Positions 1 to 8,300 of a stretch of 27,559 nucleotides of DNA are shown here, piece by piece. A program made the position numbers and the translations under genes. Source of the DNA: Myxococcales bacterium (GTDB lineage: Bacteria > Myxococcota > Myxococcia > Myxococcales > Myxococcaceae). The notes under the pieces are model-generated. The model was given only the letters and a program-made list of their open reading frames with translations. It ran no database searches and had not been told where the DNA came from. The DNA lies in the NCBI GenBank assembly GCA_003153055.1, contig PMBV01000251.1, positions 1-27,559 of the forward strand, in the 5' to 3' direction. Position 1 is the first letter of the stretch. Every line of letters begins with the position of its first letter.

Positions 1-828
1 TTCCTCCTGTGCCTGTGGCGGAACGCTGGTTGGGTTGACCAGGTGACCGGCGTCGGGAGCGCCCAGGCGGCGCCTTCGGTCTGCAAGCAACCCGCGTATC
101 TCTCGATGACTCGTGAGGGGCACACGGTGTTTCTCCGCGGTCGGGTGGCGGGCGAGGCCGAGAAGAATCAGGTCAACGACGCCGTTCGACAGGGGCTGGG
201 CGACGGGGTGACGGTGGTCGATGCGATGGCAGTGGGTGGGGTCGGTGACGAAGGGTTGGCAGGGCGCGCCACTGCCCTGTGGCCTCTGTTCCGCGCGTAT
301 GGCCGGCACATGTGGCTTGCCCGGGAGGGGTCGTTCTTTCTCGGGCGGGCGGAGGACGACGTCGTCAGGTCGGCCGTGGCTGCCCGGTTCGCCGCGGTGA
401 ATCAGCCGCGAGACAGCGCCGTGTCGGTGGAGCTCGACGTGGCCGTCGCGGTGGAGAAAGCGCAGAAGGAGATAGACCAGTTGATGGCGGGAACCACCAT
501 CGAGTTCGAGGTGGCGAGTATCATCATTCGCCGAGACAGCCTGGTGGTGCTCAATGCCATCGCGGCGCGGCTCCTCCGGTTTCCTCAGGTGCGGGTGCGC
601 ATCTCGGGCCACACCGACTCGGAGGGCGATCGGTTCTCGAACAAGGCGCTGAGCCTCGCCCGGGCCAACGCGGTGCGCTCGTACATCGCCTCGAGGAACA
701 TTGCCCCTTCTCGCATGGTGGCCGAGGGCGTCGGGGCTGATCGGCCGGTCGCGACCAACGGGACGCTCGCGGGTCGGCGGCAGAATCGGCGCATCGAGTT
801 CACCGTCTTCCGGGAAACGTCACCATGA
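1..828 (+). CDS. OmpA-family protein, 5' end outside window
   Basis: The reading frame is open from the first base with no stop, so the gene starts upstream and the GTG at 43 is probably internal. The C-terminal ~110 residues are an OmpA/MotB-type peptidoglycan-binding domain: a GHTDSEG motif, then NKALSLARANAVRSYI, then a GRRQNRRIEF tail. The region before it (motif LRGRVAGEAEKNQV onward) looks like one or two BON-like folds, as in mycobacterial OmpATb-type proteins. The expected role is a periplasmic or outer-membrane anchor that binds peptidoglycan; this is inferred from the family. The stop overlaps the next gene's start (ATGA at 825-828), so the two genes are probably translationally coupled and work together at the envelope. 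Confidence 0.85.
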   Translation, partial: FLLCLWRNAGWVDQVTGVGSAQAAPSVCKQPAYLSMTREGHTVFLRGRVAGEAEKNQVNDAVRQGLGDGVTVVDAMAVGGVGDEGLAGRATALWPLFRAYGRHMWLAREGSFFLGRAEDDVVRSAVAARFAAVNQPRDSAVSVELDVAVAVEKAQKEIDQLMAGTTIEFEVASIIIRRDSLVVLNAIAARLLRFPQVRVRISGHTDSEGDRFSNKALSLARANAVRSYIASRNIAPSRMVAEGVGADRPVATNGTLAGRRQNRRIEFTVFRETSP

Positions 829-2630
829 TTTCAGGCCTCGTCGCGCAGATCCTCCTGTTCCTCCTCGCGGCGGCCATGGTCGGGTTTCTGGCGGGCTGGT
901 TCTTGGGCCGCCAACGGGAAGCCGAGCTGTTGGCCGAGCTGTCCAAGCAACGGGGCCTGGAGGAGCGCTTGGCTGGCCGAATCAGCCAGGCTCTCGATGG
1001 GCTCGTGCGACCGTTGGGCTCGGGCGAGCCCAAGGCTGGAGAACCTCGGGGCGAGACGACCGCGGTGACGGAGGTGCGAGACGAGGTGGTTGGGCTCAAG
1101 TCGCTGCTCGAGGGCCTCAGAGGCGGGCAGGCTGACGTCGCGGCCAGGCTCAGCTCACTGGCCAATGGGCTGGTGACGATTCAGTCGATGCGCACCGAGG
1201 TCGACCTCAGGCCCCTGGAGCATCGCCTCGAGACCCTCGGCGCCGAGGTGCAGCGGAGCCTCACCCCCGACTTCGCCTGGGTGAAGGAGGACGTCGGTGG
1301 CGTCAAACGAGACGTGACCGAGCTGCGGTCGGCAGTCGACGCACTGAAGGTTGGCCAGCTCTCGGGCCTCCAGAACCAGGTTCAGGCGCTGCGCGGAGTC
1401 GTCGAGCCCATCGCTTCTGGCGAGCTGATGGTGCTGAGCGCCCGGCTCGAGGAGGTCTCGAGGGACGTGGTGCTCGTCAAGACAGGGGTCGACGTGGCCG
1501 GCCAGCGGTTGGCTGAGCTGGCGACGAGGGACCTGGCTGGAGTGACCGAGCATCTGGGCGCGCTCGAGGCCGCGATGGCGGCGGATTCGAGCCGGGTGCA
1601 GCATCGCATCGAGGAGCTCGGCGCGAGGGTCGAGGTGGCGCCCGTCATTTCCGAGATCGGTGGGATGAGCCAGGGCATTGGTGTGCTGCGCGGCGAGGTG
1701 GCCGCGTTCCGGGAGGCGATCGGCGCGCTCAAGGAAGGGCAGGGGGTGCTCGGGGCCCGGTTGATGGACGAGCTCGAAGGGGCCAAGCCGGCGGTGGCGG
1801 CGCTCGCCGGAAGCGTGGAGTTGCTCCGCGGGGCAGTGGAGAGACCCAGGATGGACCTGGTGCCGCTGGAGGCGAAAGTCGAGGAACTCGCCGGAAGCGT
1901 GGAGTCGCTCCGGGGGACCGTGGAGAGGCCCAGGATGGACCTCGTGCCGTTGGAGGGGAAGGTCGGGGAACTCGCAGGAAGCGTGGAGTCGCTCCGGGGG
2001 GCAGTGGAGAGGCCCAGGCTGGATTTGGCGCCGCTGGAGGCGAGGGTCGAGGAACTCACCGAAAACGTTAAGTCGCTCCGAGGGACGGTAGCGGGGCCCA
2101 GGGTGGACCTGGCACCGCTGGAGGCGAAAGTCGAGGAACTCGCCGGAAGCGTTGATTCGCTCCGAGCTGTGGCGAGCCCGAGCGTGGCAGCCGTGGAGTC
2201 GCTCCTCGCAGTCGTGAACCGATCCGCAGCCGAGCTGGCCATGGTCTCCTCGCGCATGGAGGGACCGGTGTCTTCCGTGGCCGCCCGCCTCGAGGAGCTG
2301 CGCGAAACGGTCGAGGGCCTGCGCAGCGCCGCACAGAGAACTCTTCCATCGGTGGATCTCTCGCCACTCGAGGGGATGGTGCGAGGCCTCGTGAGGAGCG
2401 TGGCGGCACTTGGTCAAGGCCCCGAGAGGGGAACCGCCGATCTGTCTCCGCTCCGGGCGCAAGTTGACGGCCTCGAGGCACGAGTCGAGCTCATTCGCTC
2501 GGAGCGGAGCCGTCCGCTGAACTCGCCCGAGGCGCCCCGACCGGATCCGCCGTCGCCCGCGGCTCGTGCTTCTCGCGACAAGTCGGCGTCGCCGGGTCAG
2601 ACCGCCAAGAAGGCGAGGCCGCGCCGGTAG
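825..2630 (+). CDS. Membrane-anchored coiled-coil repeat protein
   Basis: 601 residues starting at the ATG that overlaps the OmpA-family stop. Residues ~5-27 are one hydrophobic segment ending in GWFLGR, so the protein is likely anchored in the inner membrane by its N-terminus. The rest is almost entirely heptad-like, rich in Leu, Val, Glu, Arg and Ala, and predicted to be a long coiled coil. Residues ~320-450 contain tandem 28-residue units built on the pattern D-L-x-P-L-E-x-K-V-E-E-L-x-x-S-V-x-S-L-R. The last ~30 residues are Pro/Ala/Ser/Lys/Arg-rich and basic. No catalytic motif is visible. With its OmpA-domain partner it may form a spacer or tether between membrane and cell wall; that role is inference. 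I do not recognise a named family. Confidence 0.8.
   Translation: MISGLVAQILLFLLAAAMVGFLAGWFLGRQREAELLAELSKQRGLEERLAGRISQALDGLVRPLGSGEPKAGEPRGETTAVTEVRDEVVGLKSLLEGLRGGQADVAARLSSLANGLVTIQSMRTEVDLRPLEHRLETLGAEVQRSLTPDFAWVKEDVGGVKRDVTELRSAVDALKVGQLSGLQNQVQALRGVVEPIASGELMVLSARLEEVSRDVVLVKTGVDVAGQRLAELATRDLAGVTEHLGALEAAMAADSSRVQHRIEELGARVEVAPVISEIGGMSQGIGVLRGEVAAFREAIGALKEGQGVLGARLMDELEGAKPAVAALAGSVELLRGAVERPRMDLVPLEAKVEELAGSVESLRGTVERPRMDLVPLEGKVGELAGSVESLRGAVERPRLDLAPLEARVEELTENVKSLRGTVAGPRVDLAPLEAKVEELAGSVDSLRAVASPSVAAVESLLAVVNRSAAELAMVSSRMEGPVSSVAARLEELRETVEGLRSAAQRTLPSVDLSPLEGMVRGLVRSVAALGQGPERGTADLSPLRAQVDGLEARVELIRSERSRPLNSPEAPRPDPPSPAARASRDKSASPGQTAKKARPRR
1785..2178 (+). repeat. 84-bp in-frame tandem repeats
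   Basis: Equivalent points of the repeat (the codons for M/L/V-D-L) fall at 1851, 1935, 2019 and 2103, exactly 84 bp apart. A partial unit lies upstream from about 1785 and a degenerate one downstream. Each unit encodes 28 residues, which is four heptads, so copy number can change without breaking the coiled-coil register. The units are close in DNA sequence, which points to recent duplication. Confidence 0.85.
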
Positions 2631-2835
2631 GTACCTGGGGCGACCGTCTCGAATCGTCCGGTGAGCTCGACGTCGGGGGCGTCGTAAGCGACCGAGCGGC
2701 CGTCGCGGCTGGTGCGCGCGAACCACTCGTCTCCGCGGGAGGACGATGCCGCTTCCCGGGCGAAAGCGGGGCAAGTGGCGCATGCCGAAGAGGTTCTCGG
2801 GCACGATTGCGAAGCGGACCTCCCCCTGCACGCGA
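2631..2835 (-). pseudogene. Frameshifted fragment of a PARG gene
   Basis: Read on the minus strand, the frame covering ~2831-2740 encodes QGEVRFAIVPENLFGM, matching the intact PARG at 3964-5202 (QEEIRFAVAPENLFGM) just after its catalytic motif. The match then continues in another frame (RGDEWFARTSRDGRSVAYD against RGAERFALTRGYGRSLAFD), so there is a frameshift near 2735-2745. The matching stretch covers only ~60-70 codons. The GGG half of the catalytic loop and the whole N-terminal domain are absent, and similarity fades after a PDVEL segment. The fragment abuts the 3' end of the coiled-coil gene. It looks like a dead partial duplicate and cannot encode an active enzyme. Confidence 0.7.
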
Positions 2836-2877
2836 CCAGCGCACGACCTTCACGGTCGCCTTGTCCGGAGCGGCAGC

Positions 2878-2937
2878 TTGCGCCGCATATCGAGAACATC
2901 CAGTGTTTCGAGCATGCGGAGCAATGACAGCCTGACG
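2878..2937. repeat. 60-bp dispersed repeat, copy 1
   Basis: This stretch matches 3880-3939 with only 4 differences in 60 bases, in the same orientation. On the minus strand one frame encodes a leucine-rich peptide (RLSLLRMLETLDVLDMRR), reminiscent of a leucine-rich-repeat unit, but a stop follows soon after. It lies ~40 bp beyond the N-terminal edge of the PARG fragment. A second, 21-bp match (one mismatch) links 2638-2658 with 3945-3965, so the two intergenic regions share more than one block. Confidence 0.8.
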
Positions 2938-3387
2938 TGGCCTGATGACCCAACGGAGCACCCGGAGCGCCGGTAGCTTGCTCCACCTGCGCCTACGCCT
3001 CGTCCACCGGTCTTGCCGGAGCGTGGAGCCAGTCGAGTGACCCAGTCGGAATTGGTGGCGCTCTATCTCTACGTGAAGGGCCCACCGATATGAACCGTCA
3101 CTGCTCGTCCTGTCTCTGGCACCGTCTTCCTCGCGCTCGGTCTCCTTCGAACGCCTGTAGGACCGCGGCTGCTCAAGCGTCGAGTTCGGGAGGGGGGGGC
3201 GAGGGGAAGCGCCTCCGTTGAGCGGTGCCCCAAGACCCAGGAGGAGGAGCGCGAGGCTGCGGCCGGAGTCGAGGTTGGGCGAGCACTCGGGCGACACGGT
3301 GCAGGAGCTGCTCGGGAGCCCCGGCATTCACCTTGAGCGAGACTCACGCTTCGTCTACCTTGATGATCAACCCTGGAGAAAGCCTTG
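2938..3387. other. Low-coding stretch, possible gene remnants
   Basis: No convincing full gene is visible here. On the plus strand one short frame ends VTQSELVALYLYVKGPPI with a stop at 3091-3093. A second short frame ends at 3388 (separate entry). A run of eight G at 3192-3199 sits between frames and is prone to slippage or sequencing error, so a real gene could be hidden by a frameshift. Codon composition is less regular than in neighbouring genes. I see no RNA gene, transposon end or CRISPR repeat. Confidence 0.4.
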
Positions 3388-3388
3388 A
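3288..3388 (+). pseudogene. 3' remnant of an unidentified gene
   Basis: The frame ending with TGA at 3386-3388 encodes GDTVQELLGSPGIHLERDS followed by RFVYLDDQPWRKP. This has natural-looking composition and resembles the tail of a small periplasmic protein of the SmpA/BamE kind (V-x-x-LLG-x-P), although that link is weak. No good start codon or ribosome binding site is visible upstream in this frame, and the preceding ~20 codons are Arg/Pro-rich and look non-coding. The stop overlaps the start of the lipoprotein gene as TGATG, typical of translational coupling. It may be an intact small gene with a frameshift in the G8 run. Confidence 0.35.
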
Positions 3389-3732
3389 TGTTGGTCCGCC
3401 GAGCCACCGTGTTGTTGTTTGCTTTTGTCGCCTGCGCCCCAAATGTGATGTTCGTTCCGACGAACGCCTCGCCGCGCCCCCTGTACCCGCGCCCGCCAGA
3501 AACCGTCCAGGTCTTCTCCTCCAGTGTGCCAACCAAGCCGTTCGTGGAGGTCGGCATCATCACCGCCGAGACCGCCATGCGCGGACAACACGGTGTGGCC
3601 TTGAGTAGCGCAGCAGAACTCATCGAAGCCCTGCGCGAGAAGGGCGCCGAGCTCGGCTGCGATGCGCTGATCGTGCGGCCCGGTAGCGGTGACAGCCATC
3701 AAGCCACCTGCCTCGCCTACACAGGGCAGTAG
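3388..3732 (+). CDS. Small putative lipoprotein
   Basis: 114 residues. The ATG at 3388 is preferred over the TTG just before it because GGAG at 3375-3378 lies 9 nt upstream. The N-terminus (MLVRRATVLLFAFVAC) is a short basic-hydrophobic signal with a plausible lipobox cysteine at residue 16, so the mature protein would be lipid-anchored at the envelope. A Pro-rich spacer follows. The folded part (VQVFSSSVPTKPFVEVG, then ELIEALREKGAELGCDALIV) has the layout of small lipoproteins with a YbjQ-like or similar alpha/beta domain. That assignment is tentative and no function is recognised. It is the only clean gene in the disturbed region between the coiled-coil and PARG genes. Confidence 0.65.
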   Translation: MLVRRATVLLFAFVACAPNVMFVPTNASPRPLYPRPPETVQVFSSSVPTKPFVEVGIITAETAMRGQHGVALSSAAELIEALREKGAELGCDALIVRPGSGDSHQATCLAYTGQ

Positions 3733-3879
3733 GCTCGGCGTAAGCGAGGAGGAGCCAGGTTGGGGGCGGCTCAGCAGTAGAGCTCGTGCTCGGGGGGCCT
3801 CGGACTGGAGTCCTCCACGCGCGGGTCGCTCGAAGGTGAAGGAGCGCAGTTGCCGACCCTTCGCCGCACCTTGAGCGGA

Positions 3880-3939
3880 TTGCGCCGCATATCGAGAACA
3901 TCCAGTGTTTCGAGTGTGCGAAGCAATGCCAGCCTGACG
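3880..3939. repeat. 60-bp dispersed repeat, copy 2
   Basis: Near-identical (56 of 60 bases) to 2878-2937. It sits just past the 3' end of the PARG gene. On the minus strand the open frame reads RLALLRTLETLDVLDMRRNPL, a leucine-rich-repeat-like pattern, and runs to a stop near 3771, though no start or ribosome site is evident. The associated 21-bp block at 3945-3965 overlaps the PARG stop codon and has a partner at 2638-2658. Confidence 0.8.
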
Positions 3940-3963
3940 CCCTCGGGCGACCGTCTCGAGTCG

Positions 3964-5202
3964 TCACTCCGAGAAGGAGACCCGAGCCAACACACGCCGG
4001 TACAGATCCCCACCGCCGCTGGGCGCGACCGCGAGGAGCCTCCGGGCTAACGCCCCCACCGAGGCATGCTGAGCGCGCGCCGCCGCCACGAACCCGGCGA
4101 GGTCCCCCACTCGCAGGTCACCGAACGTGAAGTAGCGGAGTCGCCGACCCTCCGCCGACGCGGCGAGCCACTGGATGACCGCCTTGAGCTGCGGATCTCC
4201 CCCGAACGCGCCACAGCCCCAGTTGCCCGACGCGATGGGGAGCAGGCGCTGGTCTCGCAAGAAGCCGCTCCGCGCCTTGCCCAGCTCTCGGTGAATGGCC
4301 TCCAGCGAGTACTGGGCGCTGGGGTCCTTGCCCCGGTAGTCGACGGCGTCGATCGCAGCGAGCTCGATGTCCGGGGTGCCATCGGCGAGCCGCGGGGTGG
4401 GGTCCTCGAAGGGGCCGTCGAAAGCAAGCGAGCGTCCGTAGCCGCGGGTGAGCGCGAACCGCTCGGCTCCCCTTAGGACGATCGCCTCTTCCGGGCGCAT
4501 GCGGGGCGAGAGGAGCATGCCGAACAGGTTCTCGGGCGCGACTGCGAAGCGGATCTCCTCCTGCACACAGCCCCCGCTGAGCACACCTCCACCGAGGTAT
4601 TGATTGGCGAAGTCCACCTGTCGATGTCCCGCGGCGTCTTCGATGGCGCCCGCTGGCTCGACGTCGAGGTCCGCCAAAGGCATGGTGTTGGCAGCCCAGT
4701 GCTCCAGCGTGGGCGCGGGCGCGACGACTCGTTCGATCTCCAGGGTCCCTTGGGGGGCCGCCTGGGCGACCCGGTCGAAGTATTCCACCACGCACCGCAC
4801 CTTGGCCTGCTCCCATGGGTGCTGCGAAGCGAGGAGCCGAGCACCGCAGAGCTCGGGGTGCTCCGGGCTGGGCTCGGCGATTGTTCCAAGGAACAGGTGC
4901 GCGAGCCAACCGGCCACGAGGCGCCGAGGCAACGAGGTCCGAACTGCCCCGAGGGGAACATGAGAGTCCAGCGGCGCATCGGGGAGCTGCCTGGCCAGGC
5001 GCACGATCGCCGGGAGGATTCTCTTGGTCAGTCGCCCCTCGAGCTCCGAATCTCCGGCGCAGAGTTGCTCGAGCGCGGTGACCCGCCGTGGTCGACCGAC
5101 CAGGTCGCCGAGGAGCCGGCTGAAGTCGACCAGCGAAATCGGCGTGCCGAGCGGCACACCGCCGAGTCGGTCAATACACCGGGGCACCAGCGTCACGCTC
5201 AT
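3964..5202 (-). CDS. Poly(ADP-ribose) glycohydrolase, eukaryotic-type
   Basis: 412 residues. The hallmark PARG catalytic loop is present: VDFAN at 196-200, GGG at 204-206 and QEE at 214-216 (GGG-x7-QEE), so E215/E216 are the expected catalytic glutamates. The ~180-residue N-terminal part is helical, as in the accessory domain of long eukaryotic-type PARGs, not the shorter DUF2263-type bacterial enzymes. PARG cleaves the ribose-ribose bonds of poly(ADP-ribose). The bacterial substrate is unknown; reversal of ADP-ribosylation or protection from an ADP-ribosylating toxin are possible. The ATG at 5202 has GAGGAGG (complement of 5211-5217) 8 nt upstream. No signal peptide, so cytoplasmic. No ADP-ribosyltransferase gene is seen nearby. 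It is divergent from the beta-propeller gene across ~147 bp. Confidence 0.9.
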   Translation of the reverse strand: MSVTLVPRCIDRLGGVPLGTPISLVDFSRLLGDLVGRPRRVTALEQLCAGDSELEGRLTKRILPAIVRLARQLPDAPLDSHVPLGAVRTSLPRRLVAGWLAHLFLGTIAEPSPEHPELCGARLLASQHPWEQAKVRCVVEYFDRVAQAAPQGTLEIERVVAPAPTLEHWAANTMPLADLDVEPAGAIEDAAGHRQVDFANQYLGGGVLSGGCVQEEIRFAVAPENLFGMLLSPRMRPEEAIVLRGAERFALTRGYGRSLAFDGPFEDPTPRLADGTPDIELAAIDAVDYRGKDPSAQYSLEAIHRELGKARSGFLRDQRLLPIASGNWGCGAFGGDPQLKAVIQWLAASAEGRRLRYFTFGDLRVGDLAGFVAAARAQHASVGALARRLLAVAPSGGGDLYRRVLARVSFSE

Positions 5203-5349
5203 AGAGCCAGCCTCCTCGAATTTCGCGAAGATTGCCGGCGGATCTCAGGAAACTGCGGGGCATGGCAGACTCAATTCGTTGATATTCCTCGAGGGCCGGC
5301 CGGTCAGTTCTTTGCTTTGAACCCTCGGGTTATCAACTTGGAGGAGTCC

Positions 5350-8300
5350 ATGGGGAAGCTTCGCGCGCACACGTTGTATCTCGGGCTGGCGGTGCTGGCC
5401 ATGCAGGCCGGCACTGGGTGCTTGAATAACGACCCGAACAACCCTTTGAAAACCGGCCAGGAAGACTTCGTCACCCTCGAACCGGGGTCGAGCTCTGCAG
5501 GCCGCGCCGAAGACACCGCCGCCAACGCGGGGCCCACCGCGGGCGCCCCGTCGTCCGACGCGACGGCGGGCACGGGCACGGCAGCTCCCAGCGGGCGCAC
5601 CGGCACCGTCGAAGAGGCGGACATCTATCGGGTCGATGCCAACCGCCTCTTCTACCTCAACACCTACCGCGGCTTCGTCATCTACGACCTGAACGACCCC
5701 GCTCACCCCGCGCAGCTGGGCCGGCTGCCCATACACGGGTACCCCATCGAGATGTATGTGGTGGGGAACACCGTCTACGCCCTGCTGCGTGACGCGCTCT
5801 ACCTGACCAGGGGCGCCACGGGCCTCCAGGTCACCCGGCGCAATGTCTCGCAGCTCGTCTCCATCGACGTCAGCGATCTGAGCCACCCCCAGGTCATCAA
5901 GAGCATCGACATCATCGGTCAGCTCAAGGAGGGCGTGTCACGGAAGATCGACGACACCGTGTACGTCGTGTCGTATATGCCTCAGTCCTACTATTGGCCT
6001 GGTGCTGCCGTGGGTGAGACCCACACCGAGCAGGCCTGGGTCTATTCCTTCAACGTCGCCGACCCCAAGAACCTCACGCTGGTCGACCAGCTGAAGATCT
6101 TCGAGGGCGGAGGCAACAGCACCTCGACCAGCACTTCGAGCTCGGGGCAGTACTTCACTGGCGTCGCGCTGTCGGCCACCGCCAACACGCTCCACGTGGT
6201 CGAGAACTGGTCGGTGTGGGGCTCCACGTTCGACGGCAGCCCCTACAGGTGTGGCAACTACCAGAGCTTGCAGAAGGCGGTCGTCTCGATCATCGACATC
6301 TCCGACCCGACGGGGAAGATCCGCCAGCACACCAAGTTCACCACCTACGGCGCGCTGACCGACCAATTCAAGCAGACGTACGTGTACGACGATGCGACCA
6401 AGAAGGGGTACTACCTGGGTATCTTCGCTCGCCAGGAATGGTCGTCGTCAGGCTGCGCAGGGAGCTCCTTCATTCAGAACAATCTCGAGGCGTGGGACAT
6501 CACCGACGGCGCCAAACCCACCAAAGTCGACTCGCTGCCGTTCGGGAAGCCGGGCGAGGCGGTGGGTGGCTCAACCTTCGATCTGAGTCGGAAAGTCGTC
6601 TTCGCCATCACCTCCCGCCGCGTCGACCCGCTGTATGCGTTGAGCTTCGCCGACCCGAGCCACCTGAAGGTGTTGTCTGCCATCGACGGCCTCTCCGGCG
6701 ACATGAGCGTGTTCCGCCTGGTGGATTCGGGCCACTACCTCCTGGGTATCGGTCGGGACAACTCCGAGTCGTGTGTCGGGTTCGCCTCGACTGCCACGGG
6801 CTGGTCGAGCGACATCGCCGTCAGCCTCATCGACGTGAAGGACCTCGCCAAGATTCGCCTGGTGCAGCGCAAGTGCGTCACCGTACAGAACGCGGCCTGG
6901 GTCTGGTCGCAGATTAGCTGGGACCTCGATCAGGCGCACAAGATGATTGGCATGTTCTCCGACGCCCGGACCAACGTCGTGACCGTGCCGGTCAACTACT
7001 ACAAGAAGACCGACACCGATGATGGCTGGTATTGGTACCAGCCGGAGTCCGCGGTGGGGATGATGTCGTATGATCTCGCCGCCGACGACCCGGCCAAAGC
7101 TCCGGCCGATCAGACGGTGCTCAAGAACTGGGGCACGGTGGTGCACCCGGGAGGCCAGGTGAACCGCTCCATCGTGTTCGCTCACCAGTCGGCCGCGGGC
7201 GTCCGTCGAATGATGGTGAACCTGTCGGACACCCACGTCTCCGTCGTCGACATCGACGACCTGGCGAACCCGGTCACTCAGAGCGTTATCGAGGTGGCTC
7301 CGTACCATGCTCGGCTGTACCGCTTTGGCGAGTACCTGGTCGACGAGGTGCAGCTCGGCGTCGCGTCGTGGTGGCAGCCTGGCGCCTCGGAGTTCCGGGT
7401 GAAGCGCGCCGCGGCCGGGCTCGACGACGCCGCGCCGGTGGCGACCTTCACCGTCGGCCGGGTGGACCGAGTCGTCCAGTGGAAGAACCTCCTCCTCCTC
7501 TTCCGGCCAGTGGGCGACCCGAGCTCGCAGAGCTGGCGCTCGAACGTCACCTCGACCGAGGTCGTGGCCTTCGACTTGAGCGACCCAACGCATCCACAGC
7601 GCCGGGGCAGCGCCCAGCTCGACGTGAGCCTCGCGCAGTACTGGGGCTTCTGGTGCGGCGTGGACATGTGGGGCTACTGGCCGGGCTCCTGGTACGGAGG
7701 CGACGGGCTGGCCATCTCGTCGGAGGGCGTGGCCGTGCTCGCCACCAAGTACGCGGGCAATGGCTGGGTCCAGCGCCTCCTGTTCCTCGACGCCTCCAAC
7801 GCCGACGCGCTCAAGGTGACGACCAAGGAGCTCGCGCAGTACACCTACTCGGGCGGCACCTACATGCCACCGGCGGTCGAGTACCGGGGCATTCTCGGGG
7901 GTGGTGAAGGTACGAGCGGCTTCTTCATGAACACCCGGAAGCTCGTCGGCACGGTCAACCAGGGGACGACGGCGTTCACGCAATACAAATACTACACCGA
8001 GCACTACGACGCCTCGCTGGTGAGTGATTGGGTCGTCAACACCCCGGGCTCCACCATGCGTGTCTTCACTGAGGGTGAGACCACTCGGTTGTTGACCTTC
8101 GACTATCGCTATTCGTGGAAGACCAACAACGGCTATTCCAGCTGGTACCCCGAGGAGCGGCTGCATCTCCTTACCCGTCAGGGCAACGTCGCGCGGCTCT
8201 CCGATACGCGCACCCTCGAGGACAAGCTGCTCTCCGACGTGGTGGGCGACGCCGGGCGACTGTTCGTCAACCTGAGCCGGAGCTGGTGGTGGACCGGGGT

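Noticed and set aside
1155..2831. Minus-strand frame of 558 codons
   Set aside because: Only the first ~30 residues (the PARG fragment) are meaningful; the rest mirrors the coiled-coil repeats of the plus-strand gene.
4600..5349. In-frame upstream extension of the beta-propeller gene (250 codons)
   Set aside because: It lies antisense to PARG, which has motifs and a good ribosome site. The ATG at 5350 has its own GGAGG and is followed at once by a signal sequence.
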